The notes: a model not told the origin generated them from the sequence alone. A stretch of DNA of 64,000 nucleotides from Arctopsyche grandis (GCF_051622035.1 NC_135364.1:25536501-25600500), one strand, 5' to 3'; counted from the stretch's first letter, positions 46,103 to 58,290 are shown. Made by a program: numbers and translations.

Positions 46103-47900
46103 CTCTATAAAACACAAAGCACATTTTAGTTGACTTTTTTTCGAAAAACAAAAAAATGCAATAATACATTGTGATTGTGACCGTGAGGTCGTATAAAGTG
46201 CCACAATGGTTTGCCAAGAAACGTCGAGAACTGGATTAACTGGTAAATTTATCGGTTGATATAACCCTAGAAGGAGTTGATAGATTGCGTTCTACCCCAC
46301 AGGAGGACCTCACTCCTTTTTGCCGTGGCATAATTTCCACAAAACGCAAATTAAATCGGACTCCCACAAAGGAATGCCTAATACGCGTCGACTAAATGTC
46401 AACTCAATTTTGACGGGATTCCACGCGAACCAACACGCAGATTTCGACGCTCTCAATATCCGCATACTCATACGAGGTATATTTTATGATAAATAATATA
46501 TAAATTGTATTAAATGTTAACCTGAGCCGGTTATAATGTCCGGCCGCCCTTGGACCACGCCCGCCTCGTCACACTTTCTTGAGATTGTACCGAGCTCAGT
46601 GCGTCAGGCTTTACAATAATAATTAAACGGCGGATAAATATTTTATTATTATATTACACATACTCGTATATGTATGTATGTGTATCGATATACCATCGTC
46701 CTTGACATTTGATTTATTAATCAGATAAATATGCATTAATCAAGAATCCTCTCGGGCGCGTTGATTAACACGATTGAATAATCCTCGATAGATACTGATC
46801 TCTTTTGATGATCTTTATTTTTTATTTTGAAGGTAGGACACATTATCTTTTACAATGTTCATCTCCGGTGAAATTAATAACATTGTGCATTATTGCGGAA
46901 AGTCTGCAACATGTCGAAGACAGGCGTGCGACCTTCGTATAGCGAATTAACATTTAATTAATTATCCGTTAATTGAATGTTTGGGGCGTTTCCGATCTTT
47001 GGCTTGTCATAAAACAATATTAATGATATTCGAGTGAAATTAATTTCGATCTTAATATTTGTATACCGTGGGATATGTGTACATACATATAATGCGAAAC
47101 TCGTTTTGTACATTAAATAATAAATAACCAGGTGAAGGGACTGTGCGAAATGATTGGTTGTTCGGTGATGGAAAAAAATGCATGATCAACGGTAGGTAAT
47201 CATGATTATTATACGATGATAATTGAACGTGATTGTTTTATATCGGCGATCGATAACGTTTACAACGGACGCGGGTGAAAAAAATGTTTCGATTTTTATT
47301 TGTACATGATTTTTGACACCGGTGACTTACGCCGGTACATTATTTCTGATTGATTCGATTTGCATGATTGAAATGTGTGAACGGCACGTGTAACTCAATA
47401 GAAACTTATTGTAAAAAGTTCAAATAAAACGGAGGCAACTAAACGAAGGTTACCCTTTTCTTTTGCCAGTCCCTTATTTTTTCGGGTTGGACCCATAGAT
47501 ATAGAATAACATCTATATCTATTGTTGCAACTCAACACCTGTTGGGTCTGTGAGATCATCAGACTTTTCAATTAGTCTTTCAGTTTGTAAGTCCCTCTGG
47601 GCTACCCCTTGGGTATTTCCTTGTCGGTACGTAAAGCTTATCCTATTCAGGTTTTTCCATAGACATCAAACTCATAAACACGCCACACATGATAACTGTT
47701 TCCTCAAGGAAAACTTTTCACGACCTGTAAGAGAAGTGGAAATTATAATATAATAACTATCATAATTATCTGTTAATGCGAGTAGTTATCTTTGATTTAA
47801 GTTTGAATGCATTATATTTTTGAAGTAACTTTTAGAACGAATGTTAAACACAAAGTGCTGGTCATTGAAATTGCATCATCTTCAATTATTTAGCGATTTT
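46101..47900. other. No gene; candidate regulatory islands
   Basis: 46200-46600 and 46730-47400 are less AT-rich, with repeated homeodomain/GATA-like words (GATTAATC, TTGATTAACACGATTG, AGATACTGATC, ATCGATAACG). 47400-47720 looks like mobile-element debris (no readable frame). No exon with matching splice sites was found. Confidence 0.35.
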
Positions 47901-47904
47901 TTTA

Positions 47905-48145
47905 CTTTATCTATGTATGTATGTACGAAGTAAGAATAGATGAAGTTTTGTGATCATGCGAAAATTCTAAATCGATATTGTGACTGATTCAAACTCAGAA
48001 TCGATCATTGATCACGTTTTTTACTTTATCTTATTTACGTAGAACAATAGATGAAGTTTTGTGATCAAGTATAAATTCGAACTCGACATTGTGACTGATT
48101 CGAACTCAAGTCAATTACTGATCACGTTTTCATGATCTAGTTTTA
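47905..48145 (+). repeat. Dispersed repeat B, two tandem copies
   Basis: TTTACTTTATCTATGTATGT ... GATGAAGTTTTGTGATC ... GTGACTGATTC-AACTCA ... GATCACGTTTT, then once more from 48019 (TTTTTACTTTATCTTATTTA). Period about 110 bp. Confidence 0.6.
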
Positions 48146-48149
48146 TTTG

Positions 48150-49990
48150 AAACTATGTTTTTTTACAAAAAAGGTATTATTTATAATATTTTGAACCTAT
48201 TATATTAAGTTCTTGTGAGTATTTCAAATGACTAACTTAATTTTTTCAGATATATAGTGTTTTGGCTTAATATGGCAAATGTCTTGTTATCTTTGAATAA
48301 AATATCTACAATTAAACTTGGGTTACATTGAGTTCTTTTTTTTTTAAATAATAAAGTGGAAGTGTAAATTGTCAGTCAAAAAGACGCCTCTCCAAGAAAA
48401 TCAGATGTTGCAATGTTTGTATGAACTTTAGAATATGGTTTTGCCTCTAATTTGGAACGAATAAAATATTTAAAGGATAGTTAAATTACAAAAATATAAT
48501 ATAAATAAAGTTATAATAAAATCTTTCTGTTTGCGTAAAAATGTAAAATATTTGGATACTTTATATTAAGATTTATAACCGAGCAAATGCTTTTAATCCA
48601 AATGTAATAAAATAATTATGCAAAATTGACTTCTAAAATTGCCTCTCATAAACTGAGTGGTAAATGGAGGCATAAATGAATCGAATCGAATCTGAAGAAT
48701 TATAGCTCTGAAGCGGTTAAGAGTAGAGATTTGGTGTAAAAGTGGGCGTACAAAATGCGTTGCCGTTGATGATGATATATGCCGATACGGTGCACGGTAT
48801 GTTTTCGCGCGCAAAAGGTTAATTTTCCAATTTATAAAACCTTCTGTACGATTTTGCCACGTATGTTCGATCGTGTAAAAGATAATTCTTCACAAAGCTT
48901 TATTGTTAAAACGTGAATTGTTTCGTTTTTTATATTTATTTTTTTTTTTTCACGTACCGCGTATTATATTATCACTTCATCCTGTTTGAGATCAACATTA
49001 CAATAAGTATAGCAATTGTATACAAACACGATTGATTTTTTTTTTATAAATACTAGGTACCTACAGACGATTCGCATACAGGTTCTACAGAGAACAATAG
49101 TCGATAAAGAAAATTGTCGAGTAAACTTGGGACAATGTTACGGACGATTGATATGTCCGTTCGTTTCGTGCATTCATTTATGTAAAAGTACAGATAAAAC
49201 AGACAGAGATTAAATGAAACCATTTTCATGAAAGCTTACCTGTATGTAAAATTATACGGTTCACTTTGTCGGCAATCAAAAAAAATACGATTGTAATAAA
49301 GATTCACCGGTCCAAAAGCAATATCGATCAAAACCAGTTAGTTAGCCTGATCTACATAGTTAGACGTCCGATTTGCGATTGTTTATCATTGTTGATATCT
49401 GTAAATAAATGAACTCAATGAACTTGAAATTAAACTGGAAAATGCGTCGGTGGACTAATTTGCATAAGTTGATTTGTTTTGAACCTATTATAAGCCTCGT
49501 ATCCGGTAAATCATTTTTACAATAAATTATAACGCAATCCGGATTTCGACCTATCGCCTGTCTGATCCTGTCAACTGTTTAAACCAGATGTCAATTTATT
49601 GACTAGAAATAAATATATTTATGGTACAAAGTTTCGAAAATATTTATTTTATAAAACATATACATAATTCCGAATGTGAGAGACTGCATAGCTTTGTATA
49701 GAATGAGGACGAAGAATAAACTCAAAGAAGTGTAATTACCGTCAAACTGAAAACCGGAATTTTAATCGGATACGAAGATGACAAAAATGACTGATGAAGT
49801 CACTGCATGTATTTTCAGGACTAACGAGAAGTCGTTGCACAAGTAAATTATTACAAAAATGTAACGCAAATAAATATACATGTATTTATGTAAGAATTTT
49901 TTCGAAGATGACAAGTAATATGTGGGTTAATATTTGTTTCCATATTGTAAATGCTTACTAAAATGATAAAATAAATATAATAACAATCAT
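48150..49990. other. No recognised gene
   Basis: AT-rich; 48590-48900 and 49030-49330 are somewhat less so. No exon or element recognised. Confidence 0.35.
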
Positions 49991-49994
49991 CATT

Positions 49995-50660
49995 ATCTAC
50001 AGCCATTCTCCAGGGCCTCTCCAACGCGCTTCTACTCCTCTATTTTGCGCAACTCTCATCCATCTCACTCCACAGATTTTCCTTATTTCGTCTACCAATC
50101 TTCCTTGTGGTCTTCCTTTTACCCTTTTGCATTCTCTCGGGTATTCTAGCACTTCGTATTTTGTCCACCTTTCGTCCATTCCAAGTCCAGTGGCCCGCCC
50201 ATTACCATTTCAATGTATTTAATCTATCCACTATATCCACAACTCTTGTCATACTGCTCACCCACGAATTCCGTTTCCTGTCTATAATATTTTGTTACAT
50301 AATATTTTACGTCATCACTGGCGTCATCACTGGCAAAACATTTTTTTCTTCAGGCTATGTATGTACATATTAAATATGTAAATAGTAGCTAGCAGTATGG
50401 CTCGGTGGTTCCGTTTCCTGTCTTTCCTCGATATGCCTAGCATACAACGTTCCATACTTTTTTGAGTGCATTGGATTTATGTAGCAACTTGGCGTTCCAT
50501 ATCTAAGTTTCACATCCATACGTCAGCACTGGCAAAACACATTGATCGAAGACTTTTTTCTTCAGGCAGAGTGGCATTTTTTATTTAAAAACAACATTCA
50601 TTCGTCCAAATGCACTCCATCCTAATTTCATACGTCTCTTTATCTCTTCATCTTTACTAC
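49995..50660 (-). mobile_element. LINE 3' coding end (RTE-like) with inserted SINE head
   Basis: Minus strand 50195-49995 encodes MDERWTKYEVLEYPRECKRV then KGRPQGRLVDEIRKICGVRW and MRVAQNRG, the C-terminal block of the same element as at 2440 and 13770; this is its best-preserved copy. At 50383-50412 the plus strand reads TAGCTAGCAGTATGGCTCGG, a SINE head fragment, then the LINE sequence resumes (GTTCCGTTTCCTGTCTTTCC), repeating the GTTTCCTGTCT block already present at 50275: a chimeric or duplicated junction. Confidence 0.75.
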
Positions 50661-50759
50661 CAGACATGTCTATTATTTGACCTAAATATAAACAATTATT
50701 TACTCCTTATGTACAAAACTGCATTCATTCGTAATATACATATTATATAATAATTATAA

Positions 50760-51075
50760 ATAATTAAATGATCGATTGACAAATAATTTATCCATCCATC
50801 GAATATACAGCGATGAATGGAAATGAGTAGTCGCAGCAGCAAGAATGTGACTTGACGACACAGAGACATAATAACGTAGGGAGGCCGCTTTCATCCCGAG
50901 AATGGCCTCAGAGAAAGGTACGTGCCCTTGCACAAACATTGAACTGCAACTCCTTGGTATAATGGTATCCCAAAAAGAGTGGGTTAGCATTTGTTGTATT
51001 GTACTTCTATTTTCTTCATTGTCTCCTGCTTGTATATCCATAGACTTCCCGCACGATTTCAAGATATTGTCCATC
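50760..51075 (-). mobile_element. LINE fragment, RT C-terminal region (second copy)
   Basis: Minus strand: CSSMFVQGHVPFSEAILGMK then AASLRYYVSVSSSHILAAAT, homologous to 21437-21715 (CSTSQMFVEGYVPHFEAILR...). Extends farther upstream in the element (ENRSTIQQMLTHSFW). More decayed. Confidence 0.75.
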
Positions 51076-51079
51076 CAAA

Positions 51080-52120
51080 ATTATGTTGGGAACAAAATGA
51101 GAACCTTGATCGTATCAGAAAACCAAGACAATTGTAACATTTCAACCAAAAACTTGAGAAATCAAAGTATCTATACACTTACAAATGAGTATACATATAA
51201 TATTTCTTCTGTGTGTAATATTGACGTCAAATCGTCGTATTGAAAATGTGTAAGTCAAAAAAGTAAATGTATATTAAGTATGATAAACATAGTATTGCGA
51301 AAACATATAATCAGCAATTGTATATAATAATAGAGCCATAACCTTTGGGACATTTCTGATTAAGTGCACAACATAAATCTCAACGAGTTTGTATAGGCGC
51401 CATAAGAAAAATTTCTATATGTAAAAATCTTTTACGCTCAATTTCAATGCTGTAATAAATCACCCGCGACAAATAATTTATGCACGACACTTAAATTTAA
51501 TGTGTGTTATAAATAAATCATTTCTTAAATTGACTACTAACATTTCTAGCTAATTTAGAGCAATTAAAGCCGCGCGCAAATACGCGTCGTAAGGAAGAGA
51601 TCGATATATTAATCATGTACCGACAAATCATAAAATATAAAATTGACGTAATAAAGCTCATATTGCAAGGTATAAATTTGAAAAATATTGTGGTAAATTA
51701 ATCGCATAAAATTAAACAATTTTATGTTACGATTATACGCCATCTGATGGTGCTAACTCGTTTGAAGCGATTCGCGGAAAGCATTTTATCTCGATCTTTA
51801 AAGTTCCAAACATTAATTTCAATATAATGTTAACAAATTAACACCGTTGCTTCGGCATGCTATAATTAAATGTAGTTTTATATGCAAACATTTTGTTCAG
51901 TAGTCGGAAATCGGCGGTTCTAGAGCCGATTCTTCTGATCACTATAGCTACATACATATAATTAAAAGTAAGCCAATGTCTCCGAATTTAATCATTAACA
52001 AAATAATTAGAATCAAATGTCAAATTGACGTGATGACAATTGGCTATCAGATGTACTGTCCCTATTTAACTTCATAGGTTACACAGTTGAACAGTTATGA
52101 GTATATACATATTATATAAC
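51080..52120. other. No gene; less AT-rich island (51.5-51.9 kb)
   Basis: 51540-51910 contains GCAATTAAAGCCGCGCGCAA, CGATATATTAATCATG and TTTATGTTACGATTATACG; could be a conserved non-coding element. No coding exon. Confidence 0.3.
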
Positions 52121-52280
52121 ATTCAAAGATGAATCTCAAAAATGCCTTCTGAACTTTGATCAATTTCATACGATGTGCCATTGAAAAGAATGAATCTCTC
52201 CACATTGGAGAAGAGAAAAATGAGAAGTGATCTATTTGAAGCTTACAGAATTATAAATTACCAATACAATTACCCTATGA
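52120..52280 (+). mobile_element. LINE fragment, CR1/Jockey-like, short
   Basis: AAAAGAATGAATCTCTCCAC followed by ATTGGAGAAGAGAAAAATGA, GAAGTGATCTATTTGAAGC corresponds to the RLKRMNLSTLEKRKMRSDLF segment seen in the LINEs at 30.65 and 33.12 kb. Confidence 0.6.
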
Positions 52281-52344
52281 TTAGCCTCCTAACCTAACGT
52301 AAAAAAATCCCACAAAATCCACACACAGACACACACCCACATTT

Positions 52345-52445
52345 TTTCTAGATCATGAAAACGTCATCAGTAATCGATTCTGAGTTCGAATCAGTCAAAA
52401 TCTCAAGTTACAATTTTCGCATGATCACAAAACTTATGTACATAC
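52345..52445 (-). repeat. Dispersed repeat B, minus copy
   Basis: Plus strand reads GATCATGAAAACGTCATCAG, TGAGTTCGAATCAGTCA, TTTCGCATGATCACAAAACT: complement of repeat B at 47905-48145. Confidence 0.55.
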
Positions 52446-52589
52446 ATATATACATATATCAAAAATTATTTAAAATACTTTCAAGATGAAAACGTTATTT
52501 TTTGCTTTTTTTTATAATAAACTTTTATCAGGTTTTGAAACTACATATGAAACATATTTTGATTATTTAAAACACATATTGACGGTCTC

Positions 52590-52800
52590 CTGTTATCCGA
52601 TTATCCGATTTATCTAGCTTAATTATTGTGACTGATTCCATAAATCGGTATCCTCCTCCTCAGTTTCTCGCAAATTCAAGTTACATATTAGCATCTCGAA
52701 TTTGTTAAATCTTATAAATGCTACCTACAAATTGTATTTATCGCCAATTTGCTGTGTATCAAATTTTTTTGATTGTCCATAGATGTCTCTATTGTAAATA
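52590..52800 (+). mobile_element. SINE body, second type
   Basis: Shares TTTATCTAGCTTAATTATTG, AAATCGGTATCCTCCTCCTC, AGCATCTCGAATTTGTTAAA, TTGATTGTCCATAGATGTCT with 44640-44885. No tRNA head. Confidence 0.65.
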
Positions 52801-54636
52801 CTTACAATGTTTGGAAAATTGTAAGTATTTACATAGAAAAATAATCTAACTATATGTATGTGTTCGCATAGGGTAATTCATTACATGGCACGTGATGTAT
52901 TTATGTAATAAAATTACAAGCTTTCACACTTTCTCATATATATTTTCAATTCGTTAATAGATTATTATGGATTTTAAGTATGATTTAGATGTACATAATA
53001 TATTCTGTTCTTTGCAAAAAAAATGTTCTCGACCATTGCTTTAGTTGGTTTATTTCGCACGTACAAGACTGCCTTTAATTAAAATCGTGCTTTAGAATAA
53101 AGACGACGAAAAAAAAAACACACATGGTTAATCGAAAATATAACACGGATTAAATATGCATATTTCAGAGCTGATATACATATATTATGCAGTTGTCCGA
53201 CCAGTATTTGGTCATTATGGGAAATTTAATGAAGATCACATTCCGCAGTAAAACAAAAGGATTTTCCACAATTTATGTAAAGCTATAAAATCAGTTGATG
53301 TCGGTGAATAAAATTCGTACTATATTCGTTTAGCTTTCAGTGTATTCAGTTCTGTCAGGTTTTAATGAAGTTATTTTAACAGATTTTCCGGTTGATCGGG
53401 AATAAATCGATAATTGACCCTTACGCATTAATTTAACGCGGTAGACCTTTTGAAAAGTTGTTGTAAAAGTTTCAAACTGGAATTTTATTTATCGATAAGG
53501 GTAATTGCGTAGGTGTGAAATTAAGCTTAAGTTTCAATTAATCACGGCGATTAAGCTTCTTAATAGGGAAGGGGATTTCTCGAAGCGGGTCGCCCTTGCT
53601 AAATAAATTACAGGGACGTAGATATCTTTTACAAACAATATTTCAGGATATAAGATCTTATCTGCCGACGTTTTCTTCGGCGATGATAATTTTTTAAATG
53701 ATAATCGACTTTTAATAGAACAAGTTTTGATGGTTTACTGTAAAACTGCATCGTTGGATTGATTTAAAAATGATCATTGAATTTATATATTTAATTTAAA
53801 TAAAATTAATGCAAAAATAGACATTCACAAATCAATATTATGTTAATTGAAACTTTTAATTTTAAATTTTACGATATCTACATATGTATCTACTTATATA
53901 TGTATGTACATATGTACATATATTGTATAATATGTTAGTTAGTACGATCATCAAATTAGTTATACTCACTCATGTAACTCAAAACTCAGTTTAAAGTAGG
54001 CTAGGACAGGCTTAAAAAAGGTTTGGAGCCCGGAATTGATGGGCTACCAAAAACATGTGTGTTTTTTATGAAATTTCAAAATTATTATGCAATTCCAAAC
54101 CTGACGGTATACAAAGTTAGAATACAGGCAATGCCAACTAGTATTTTGTAGATTATTACCTTTTTTCAGAGTAATAAGGAAATAAATGTGCATGTGGGAT
54201 TAAGAACGCATGTACATATGTATAAAGTTGGCACCCATGAGTAGAATTAATTATGAGGTTGGTTACATGTAACGCAACGGACAGTTCGTTGTGGCGCTCT
54301 AAATAATAAAATAAATGCTGTAAATTGCCCAACGAGTCTTATTTTATTCTACCGCATATGTCTTCTGGCAACTAGATCCTACATTTATAGATGTTTCTTT
54401 AGTGTCGTGCCCGTTGATATTTCAACGGATGGTCGAGGAAAGGAATCGATACTTGCCAGGCTCGAGGCTTTTGTCGCTAGTGGCTTAGCATGCACATATC
54501 TTGCATATCAATTTGCATCGACCACTCACTCCACCTCCTCGCCACCCCCCTTTTCCATCTTCGCATGCTCGCCTGACTGACCACGTACAAATGAGCATGT
54601 GTAAGTTTATTCGTCAGTGTTCACGGCACAATATAA
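52800..54636. other. No recognised gene
   Basis: Includes a short hairpin at 52798-52833 (TTGTAAATACTTACAATG/TTGTAAGTATTTACA) and a less AT-rich part at 53030-53650. 54395-54590 resembles 58885-58960 (GTGCCCGTTGATATTTCAAC). Confidence 0.35.
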
Positions 54637-54810
54637 TAGCCAACGGTGTGGAATAGTAGTTAACATATTATGCTTTCGAGCAAAGTGGTCACGGGTTCGA
54701 GTCCCACTAGAGACCGCTGCTGGCCAGACCTTAGTTTGTGACTCCAGGTCGATCGTCTCTTATCAGAGTTTGCCAACGGTTCCTGTAAAATTGGCATTTC
54801 TTTTCACATC
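54637..54810 (+). mobile_element. SINE fragment (head and body)
   Basis: TAGCCAACGGTGTGGAATAG head, perfect B box GGGTTCGAGTCCC, CTGCTGGCCAGACC, CTTATCAGAGTTTGCCAACG, then truncated. Confidence 0.75.
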
Positions 54811-54866
54811 TCTCTTGCTAATCTTCTTTTCCCATCTCTCTTCAAATTGGCGAATCTAAGATTGCT

Positions 54867-55047
54867 GCATGGTAAACGGTACATACTCACTTAATTTGCG
54901 CGAGCAGGATACAACAGGAACAAGAGGAACATGCTTTTCCTCCCGTATTCTGCGCGCGCACATTAATTCGGGAGAAAAAGCCTGTTCCTCTTGTTCCTGT
55001 TGTATCCTGCTCGCGCAAATTAAGTGAGTATGTACTGTTTCCCATGC
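54867..55047. mobile_element. 181-bp foldback element (hairpin)
   Basis: 65-base arms (54867-54931; 54983-55047; containing ACTCACTTAATTTGCGCGAG and CAACAGGAACAAGAGGAACA) with few differences enclose a loop that itself has an inner inverted pair (GCTTTTCCTCCCG / CGGGAGAAAAAGC). GC-rich relative to the flanks. The open frames through it are not genes. Confidence 0.85.
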
Positions 55048-55238
55048 ACCATTTTTTTTTGATTTTTCGACTTAAGATCTTTCGATTTTCGATCTTTGCC
55101 TTCCGATATTTGCGTTTTCTGTAATTTAACATTCTGTCTCGTCACGGAGACCGATATTGATTGTATTGTACATATCTGTATAAGTGCACTCGTCATTTTG
55201 AAGCGATCTGTAAAGGCAAATGTTCATGTTCTATGAAA

Positions 55239-55445
55239 TCTAATATATAATTTCAAAAGAGACTTTGTATGTAAGTATGTATGTATGTAAGTATTTTTGG
55301 TTGGGAAAGTTTCTATGACGACGATTTTTTTTTCGATTCAAATAAATTTAATAAAAAAAAAAAACAAATGAATATTTACTATTAGATTCGGTATGTTTAA
55401 GCTTTTTATATTACAAATACTGAGCGAAGCCGGGTAAAAAACTAG
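55239..55445 (+). mobile_element. Short non-autonomous Helitron, complete
   Basis: Starts TCTAATATATAATTTCAAAA, ends TGAGCGAAGCCGGGTAAAAA then ACTAG, inserted between A and T. 207 bp; sister of 20499-20742. Confidence 0.85.
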
Positions 55446-56420
55446 TAAAAAAATAAAAATAATATCCCGCATCCTTTCGAACATTTTAATTTTAATTTTT
55501 GAAATCTCCATACTTGTCCATGCAAAAAAGCATACATACGTCTTTTCTGACTTTTTTTTTATGTACGAGTATTATATTTTTGAATAAATAAAACATTCCT
55601 AATACGAACAGTTATATTACAAATTTAACAGTTATATAACAAAATATAGAAATGAACAAGAATATATTTTCTTTGTACACGATTGATTACACAAATCGTA
55701 ATGAGGTGTGTACATACGTAATGATGTATATTAAATAGTCGAAATACACATCGTCAATGTTTAAATGATTTTAAAATGAGCTTATACATATATGTATGTT
55801 TGTGGGATTTTATTCATATATCAAAATATCACACGCCTCATTATCGAAGTTAACGAGGCCCGCACTTGCATTATCTCGATGACGTTGCGATTAATGCGGC
55901 TATCTCCACGGACAATCGGCTCTACGGTGTCTATTTTTATTTGTTTTATTTTTCGCGAAACGCATGATCATAAATCGCGCAAAAACAGTGCAATTATTAA
56001 TGTCGAGCGTGGAAAAAAAACACGACGTAAAATAAAAAACGCGCGCGCGAGGACATCGGCGAAATCGGCAGCTACTGGAATTCCTCGCGATAAACGCAAT
56101 TAAAGTTGCCGCTTTGAAACGAACATTTGCATATGTATAGCTCGTTATGCAAGCTCCATATCTGCGTTGAATCCGTTGCCTGAGGTCTGGCTGAGGTTCA
56201 AAATCGAGAAAAGTTTATCTGGCTTTTCCGAAATCGACCGCTTTCGAGAGAGCGCCGATGATGTGGTTTCCTATAATGAAAATTCTCGAGAGCAGCATTT
56301 CTATGTAATATGTTTGATTGGACTTGCTGTGAAATCGTTCCTATTTGATGTTTTTATTATATCATGTCCTTAGAGCACTCCGTCAAATCAACTGGTGATA
56401 TTTCCATAATACACAATCAC
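55446..56420. other. No gene; CpG-containing island (55.8-56.3 kb)
   Basis: 55830-56300 is markedly richer in CpG (GCGCGCGCGAGGACATCGGC, GACGTTGCGATTAATGCGGC) and has ATAAATCGCG, ATTAATG, AATTATTAATG words. The 103-codon open frame at 55792-56103 looks non-coding in composition. Candidate regulatory element. Confidence 0.4.
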
Positions 56421-56427
56421 TCAAGGA

Positions 56428-57690
56428 GATACAATACAAAAGTAATGTAGGATCTGGTTGTCAGGAGACTAGTAAAATGAGACCGTTTGGGGGTGAGCCA
56501 CAACGAACTAAATTGTTTGACGCGTTACATGTCCAAGATGCCAACATAACCATTATTCAACGCATGCATGCCAATCTAATCAAGAAGATACAATACAAAA
56601 TTAATGTAGGATCTGGTTGTCAGGAGACTAGTAAAATGAGACTCGTTGGGTGGTTTACAACATTGTTTATTTGACAGAGAGCCACAACGAACTAAATCGT
56701 TTGACGCGTTGCATGTCCAAGATGCCAACATAACCATTATTAAACGCATGCATGCCAATCTAATCAAGAAGATACAATACAAAAATAATGTAGGATCTGG
56801 TTGTCAGGAGACTAGTAAAATGAGACCGTTGGGTGGTTTACAACATTGTTTATTTGGCGGAAACCCACAACGAACTGAATCCTTTGACGCGTTACATGTC
56901 CAAGATGCCAACACAACCATTCTTCAACGCATCCATGCCAATCTAATCAAGAAGATACAATACAAAAATAATGTAGGATCTGGTTGTCAGGAGACTAGTA
57001 AAATGAGACCGTTGGGTGGTTTACAACATTGTTTATTTGACGGAGAGCCACAACGATCTAAATTTTTTGACGCGTTACATGTCCAAGATGCCAACACAAC
57101 CATTCTTTAACGCATCCATGCCAATCTAATCAAGAAGATACAATACAAAAATAATGTAGGATCTGGTTGTCAGGAGACTAGTAAAATGAGACCGTTGGGT
57201 GGTTTACAACATTGTTTATTTGACAGAGAGCCACAACGAACTAAATCGTTTGACGCGTTACTTGTACAAGATGAAAACTCAACCATTCTTCAACGCATGC
57301 ATGCCAATCTAATCAAGAAGATACAATACAAAAATAATGTAGGATCTGGTTGTCAAGAGACTAGTAAAATGAGACCGTTGGGTGGTTTACAACATTGTTT
57401 ATTTGACAGAGAGCCACAACGAACTAAATCGTTTGACGCGTTACATGTCCAAGATGCCAACACAATCATTCTTCGACGCATGCACGCCGATCTAATCAAG
57501 GAGATAGAATAGAAAAATAATGTAGGATCTGGTTTTCAGGAGACTAGTAAAATGCGACTCGTTGGGTGGTTTATAACATTGTTTATTTGGCGGAAAGCCA
57601 CAACGAACTGAATCGTTTGACGCGTTACTTGTACAAGATGTCAACTCAACCATTCTCCAACGCATGCATGCCAATCTAATAATTTGTTAT
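56428..57690 (+). repeat. Tandem array, seven units of 183 bp (61 codons)
   Basis: Units begin at GATACAATACAAAA: 56428, 56587, 56771, 56954, 57137, 57320 and 57503 (GATAGAATAG). Spacings are 159, 184, 183, 183, 183, 183. The first unit lacks about 24 bp (GGTTTACAACATTGTTTATT region); units 2 and 7 have one extra base (ACTCGTTGGG instead of ACCGTTGGG). Because 183 is a multiple of three, one plus-strand frame stays open for long runs (for instance 56646-57110 and 57186-57512), encoding repeats of VGSGCQETSKMRPLGGLQHC, LFDREPQRTKSFDALHVQDA and NTTILQRMHANLIKKIQYK. Stops and frameshifts occur in units 1/2, 4 and 6/7. The minus strand also has open stretches. Not recognised as any known protein; satellite DNA or a decayed repeat-protein gene. 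Confidence 0.9.
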
Positions 57691-57984
57691 TATAGGTTAA
57701 AAAACAGAATCCCACAATAATTTTATTCAAATGTATTATTTTAATATTTTTCCATGTACCAAATGTTTAATTTGGAGTCGCTCCTTTCTTAGCAATTTTC
57801 GTAAAATAGCCCCTTTCAAGACACGTCAGATTGATAATATGTGCATAGTGATGTTCAAAATTGTGTGTTATTGATGTATGTATGTAGATCAGTAACCATT
57901 TTCGAACAAAGAGTTGAATAGAGAAAAAAATGCGAAATCAACCAATTCTGTCGCATTTTATTCTAATTTGGTATATATTTTGAA

Positions 57985-58150
57985 ATGTGATGACCAGAAA
58001 TCGGCGGACAAGTTGCTTTTGACCACAAAAAATGGTTCACTATTGTCAATTACTATTGACTTACAAAGCAAGAGAGCAAAAAAAAGTTGACAATAGAAAT
58101 TGAACAAAGTTGGTTAGAGCAACTTGTCCATCGATATCTGGTTATGACTA
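57985..58150. mobile_element. Foldback element 1 of a row of four
   Basis: GTGATGACCAGAAATCGGCG...GGACAAGTTGC at left, GCAACTTGTCCATCGATATC...GGTTATGACTAG at right; inside, TTCACTATTGTCAATT and TTGACAATAGAAATTG arms around GCAAGAGAGCAAAAAAAAG. Confidence 0.7.
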
Positions 58151-58290
58151 GGGACAAAGCTGACAAGATGATCGACGGTGAAAAAAATGTTTCACTACTG
58201 TCAACCGTTTTTTTTGCTGTTCTGCTTTCTCAGACAATGTAGAGGTCTATTGTTATTTTATGGCGGAAACTCGACCGCCAATCTCTAGTG
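58146..58290. mobile_element. Foldback element 2 of a row of four
   Basis: From ATGACTAGGGACAAAGCTG to CCAATCTCTAGTGATGAC; inside TTCACTACTGTCAACCG, TTTTTTTTGCTGTTCTGCTT and GGTCTATTGTTATTTTA. Confidence 0.6.

Noticed and set aside
46002-46217. Tyr-Ile repeat frames (-)
   Set aside because: Pure translation of the (TA)n microsatellite.
47400-47720. Possible coding remnant of a retroelement
   Set aside because: More balanced base composition, but neither strand gives a recognisable protein over more than a few codons.
54887-55132. 81-codon open frame (-) rich in Cys/Ser
   Set aside because: It runs through the foldback hairpin, whose arms explain the composition.
55792-56103. 103-codon basic open frame (+)
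   Set aside because: Lys/Arg-rich tail comes from CpG-rich and A-rich sequence; no homology recognised. Treated as a possible regulatory island.
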